A stretch of 64,000 bases of DNA from Pseudomonas sp. P8_241 (lineage in GTDB: Bacteria > Pseudomonadota > Gammaproteobacteria > Pseudomonadales > Pseudomonadaceae): positions 2,740,001 through 2,804,000 of the forward strand of contig NZ_CP125377.1 in assembly GCF_034008315.1 (NCBI RefSeq). The letters run 5' to 3'. This document shows positions 62,477 through 64,000 of this stretch, piece by piece (positions within the stretch are counted from its first letter, which is position 1; each line of letters opens with the position of its first letter). Position numbers and translations under genes: made by a program. Below the pieces are notes generated by a model. The model did not search any database and was not told where the DNA came from. It worked only from the letters and a program-made list of their open reading frames with translations.

Positions 62477-62950
62477 ATGCTTTTAAAAAACAAGAGTCTC
62501 GTTGCAGTCCTGTCGTGCGCCCTGATGTTGGCAGCTGCCCCGTTGTTGCCTGATGGCCTGTCGATCATGGGCTCCGCCTACGCGAAAGATGGCGGTGGCG
62601 GTGGCGGTGGCGGTGGCAATGGCGGTGGAAACGGCGGCGGCAATGGTGGCGGCCATGGCGGTGGAATGGGCGGCGGCAATGGCAATGGCGGTGCGGGTCA
62701 CTCCGGTGGCTCTGCCAGTAACGGTCACGGTAAAGGTTTGGCCAGCGACCACGCCGGAAAGTCTGTCCGCGACCATGGCGAAAGCGGGAACCACTACGGC
62801 AGTGATCGCAACAGCGATCGAGGTCATGGCACCACGACCTCCGGCGTCGCCCATTCCAAAGACACCCGCGGCCTGAGCAAGGCCACGGCGATCTCGGCTA
62901 CAACCCCGGGTGATCACAACACCAAAGGGTTGAGCAAGACCGGTCATTGA
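62477..62950 (+). CDS. Exported Gly/Asn/His-rich protein
   Basis: 157 residues. Signal peptide (LLKNKSLVAVLSCALMLAAA to SAYA-KDG, about 36), a pure Gly/Asn/His/Met tract (GGGGGGGGNGGGNGGG to about residue 80) and a basic, disordered tail with two copies of the motif [DN]T[RK]GLSK (DTRGLSK, NTKGLSK). The repeated GGTGGC units make length variation likely. Function unknown. Confidence 0.68.
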   Translation: MLLKNKSLVAVLSCALMLAAAPLLPDGLSIMGSAYAKDGGGGGGGGGNGGGNGGGNGGGHGGGMGGGNGNGGAGHSGGSASNGHGKGLASDHAGKSVRDHGESGNHYGSDRNSDRGHGTTTSGVAHSKDTRGLSKATAISATTPGDHNTKGLSKTGH

Positions 62951-62972
62951 TTCAACGTTGCGAAATGATCCC

Positions 62973-63072
62973 CTGTAGGAGCGAGCATGCTCGCGATGGA
63001 CTCAAGATCGCCACGATTAACCAGCACTACGCGTTATCGTTGGTGACCATCGCGAGCAAGCTCGCTCCTACA
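62973..63072. repeat. REP pair (BIME)
   Basis: CTGTAGGAGCGAGCATGCTC and facing CATCGCGAGCAAGCTCGCTC with CTACA. The right unit again is AAGCTCG-CT-CCTAC, unoccupied by the IS. Confidence 0.9.
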
Positions 63073-63087
63073 AGTCCAATGGCTGAC

Positions 63088-64000
63088 TTACCGAATTCCT
63101 TCCTGGCGCAACGCCGCCGGGGTATAGCTCGCCGCCGACGCAGTCGCACCAAACGCGATGCTGCGTTTCTCCTCGTTTTTCAGCCCCAGTACTGAATAGC
63201 GGCCCGATTGCAGGTCGTACAGCGTTTCGGCGGTATAGCCGGGCACTTGCTTGTGATAGTACTGCTGGGCATGACCTTCACCCACGCGCCAGAGTTGGCC
63301 GCGCCCGTCGTAGTGATCCACCTCTGCCAATTGCCAGGTGTCTTCATCGAAGTACATGTGGCGTGTCGCATAGATGTGGCGTTCGCCCGGCTTGAGTTTG
63401 GCCACCACTTCCCAGACCCGGTGCAATTCATAGCGCGTCAGGTCCTGGTTGATGTGGCCCGCCTTGAGGATGTCGGCGTACTTGAGGTTCGGCGAGTCGA
63501 GTTTGTAGCTGTTGTAGGGGATGTACAGTTCTTTCTTGCCGACCAGTTCCCAGGTGTAGCGATCCGGTGCTCCGTTGAACATGTCGTAGTTGTCGGTGGT
63601 GGCCAGGCCGTCGGCAGCGGTGGCCGGACCGTCATAGGCCACTTGCGGCGCACGGCGCACGCGACGCTGGCCGGCGTTGTACAGCCAGGCTTCGCGAGGC
63701 TCTTTGACCTGGTCGATGGTTTCGTGGACCAGCAGCACGTTGCCAGCCAGCCGTGCCGGGCCGGTCACGCGCTGGATGAAGTAGAACAGTATGTTTTCCG
63801 CCTTGTCCTTGTCGAGGTCAGGCAGTTCGCGCGGATAGGAGATTTCATCCTCCAGTTGCACCATGTTGAAATCGCCGTTCGCCTGGGGCTGCACGCGGGT
63901 GGCCAGGCGATTGAGGTTACCGCCGCGATAGCGGGTCAGGTGGTTCCACAGCACTTCGACGCCGCTCTTGGGGATCGGGAACGCGTAGTACCGCGTGTCC
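63088..64000 (-). CDS. DUF1329 protein, N-terminus outside window
   Basis: The frame continues past the window edge: bases 63955-64000 encode RYYAFPIPKSGVEVLWNHL upstream of the first internal ATG. DUF1329 features are FPIPKSGVEVLWNHLTRYRG, WLYNAGQRRVRRAPQVAYDG, NYDMFNGAPDRYTWELVGKK and AGHINQDLTRYELHRVW. Family members are about 450 residues with a signal peptide and are thought to act in outer-membrane lipoprotein sorting-like or hydrophobic-compound transport, usually next to RND transporters. About 304 residues are present. Confidence 0.9.
   Translation of the reverse strand, partial: DTRYYAFPIPKSGVEVLWNHLTRYRGGNLNRLATRVQPQANGDFNMVQLEDEISYPRELPDLDKDKAENILFYFIQRVTGPARLAGNVLLVHETIDQVKEPREAWLYNAGQRRVRRAPQVAYDGPATAADGLATTDNYDMFNGAPDRYTWELVGKKELYIPYNSYKLDSPNLKYADILKAGHINQDLTRYELHRVWEVVAKLKPGERHIYATRHMYFDEDTWQLAEVDHYDGRGQLWRVGEGHAQQYYHKQVPGYTAETLYDLQSGRYSVLGLKNEEKRSIAFGATASAASYTPAALRQEGIR

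Noticed and set aside
7811..63072. Regular palindromic repeats suggested a CRISPR-like or satellite array.
   Set aside because: They are dispersed intergenic REP pairs kilobases apart, in facing pairs with no unique-spacer array and no cas genes.

Overview
The window reads as chromosomal DNA of a fluorescent-group Pseudomonas. The core genes are GC-rich with Pseudomonas-style operons (nirBD, an mhp-type aromatic acid pathway, glcADEFG, gamma-glutamyl polyamine catabolism, lsfA). The spacers carry many copies of the Pseudomonas REP palindrome (GTAGGAGCGAGC..GCTCGCGA and a GCCAGC..GCTGGC variant). No rRNA, tRNA, CRISPR array or phage is visible. Both ends cut through genes: nirB on the left and a DUF1329 gene on the right.

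Region by region: 1-2.3 kb nirB (3' part) and nirD. 2.3-7.8 kb small membrane and regulatory genes: a YiaV/YiaW-like pair, a VIT-like protein, a sterol-desaturase-like hydroxylase, a 27-residue membrane peptide, a wHTH regulator and a beta-propeller protein. 7.8-8.4 kb a REP pair that keeps 28 bp of an IS110-family element fused to a penicillin-acylase gene cut after about 143 codons. 8.5-19.15 kb an AT-rich island that looks like a decaying, undescribed biosynthetic cluster: ATP-grasp ligase, MIO-type ammonia lyase/aminomutase, UDP-HexNAc 6-dehydrogenase, UDP-HexNAc 4-epimerase, Gfo/Idh/MocA oxidoreductase, a broken beta-hydroxyacid dehydrogenase, a broken M20 hydrolase and a full-length seryl-tRNA synthetase paralogue. 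19.2-20.8 kb two ordinary chromosomal genes.

20.84-22.01 kb holds a complete IS110-family insertion sequence inside a REP. Its 199-bp left end contains sequences matching, as bridge-RNA guides should, both halves of the interrupted REP and both ends of the element. This is the clearest mechanistic finding in the window.

22-24.8 kb: possible ncRNA with a strong terminator, a CAP-domain protein, and a regulator with a small exported protein. 24.9-34.75 kb: an OprD-type porin and mhpT-E-F-D-C-B-A with divergent mhpR, a complete route from 3-(3-hydroxyphenyl)propionate to central metabolites, with a 17-bp palindromic operator candidate between mhpA and mhpR. 34.8-39.6 kb: hydrolases, an MFS-like carrier, a Tat-exported aldo/keto reductase, a 1-Cys peroxiredoxin and a dienelactone-hydrolase-like protein. 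39.75-45.9 kb: glycolate oxidase genes glcDEFG with the permease upstream. 46-49 kb: small conserved proteins, a lipoprotein and thpR. 49-59.9 kb: a polyamine ABC importer (potGHI and potF) and the gamma-glutamylation pathway (pauD, pauA, kauB, pauB, pauR). 60-63 kb: small exported Gly-rich and CigR-like proteins, a PLDc_N membrane protein and an alpha/beta hydrolase. Several catabolic genes carry AAnAAnAA A-rich motifs near their starts, which suggests Hfq/Crc catabolite repression.
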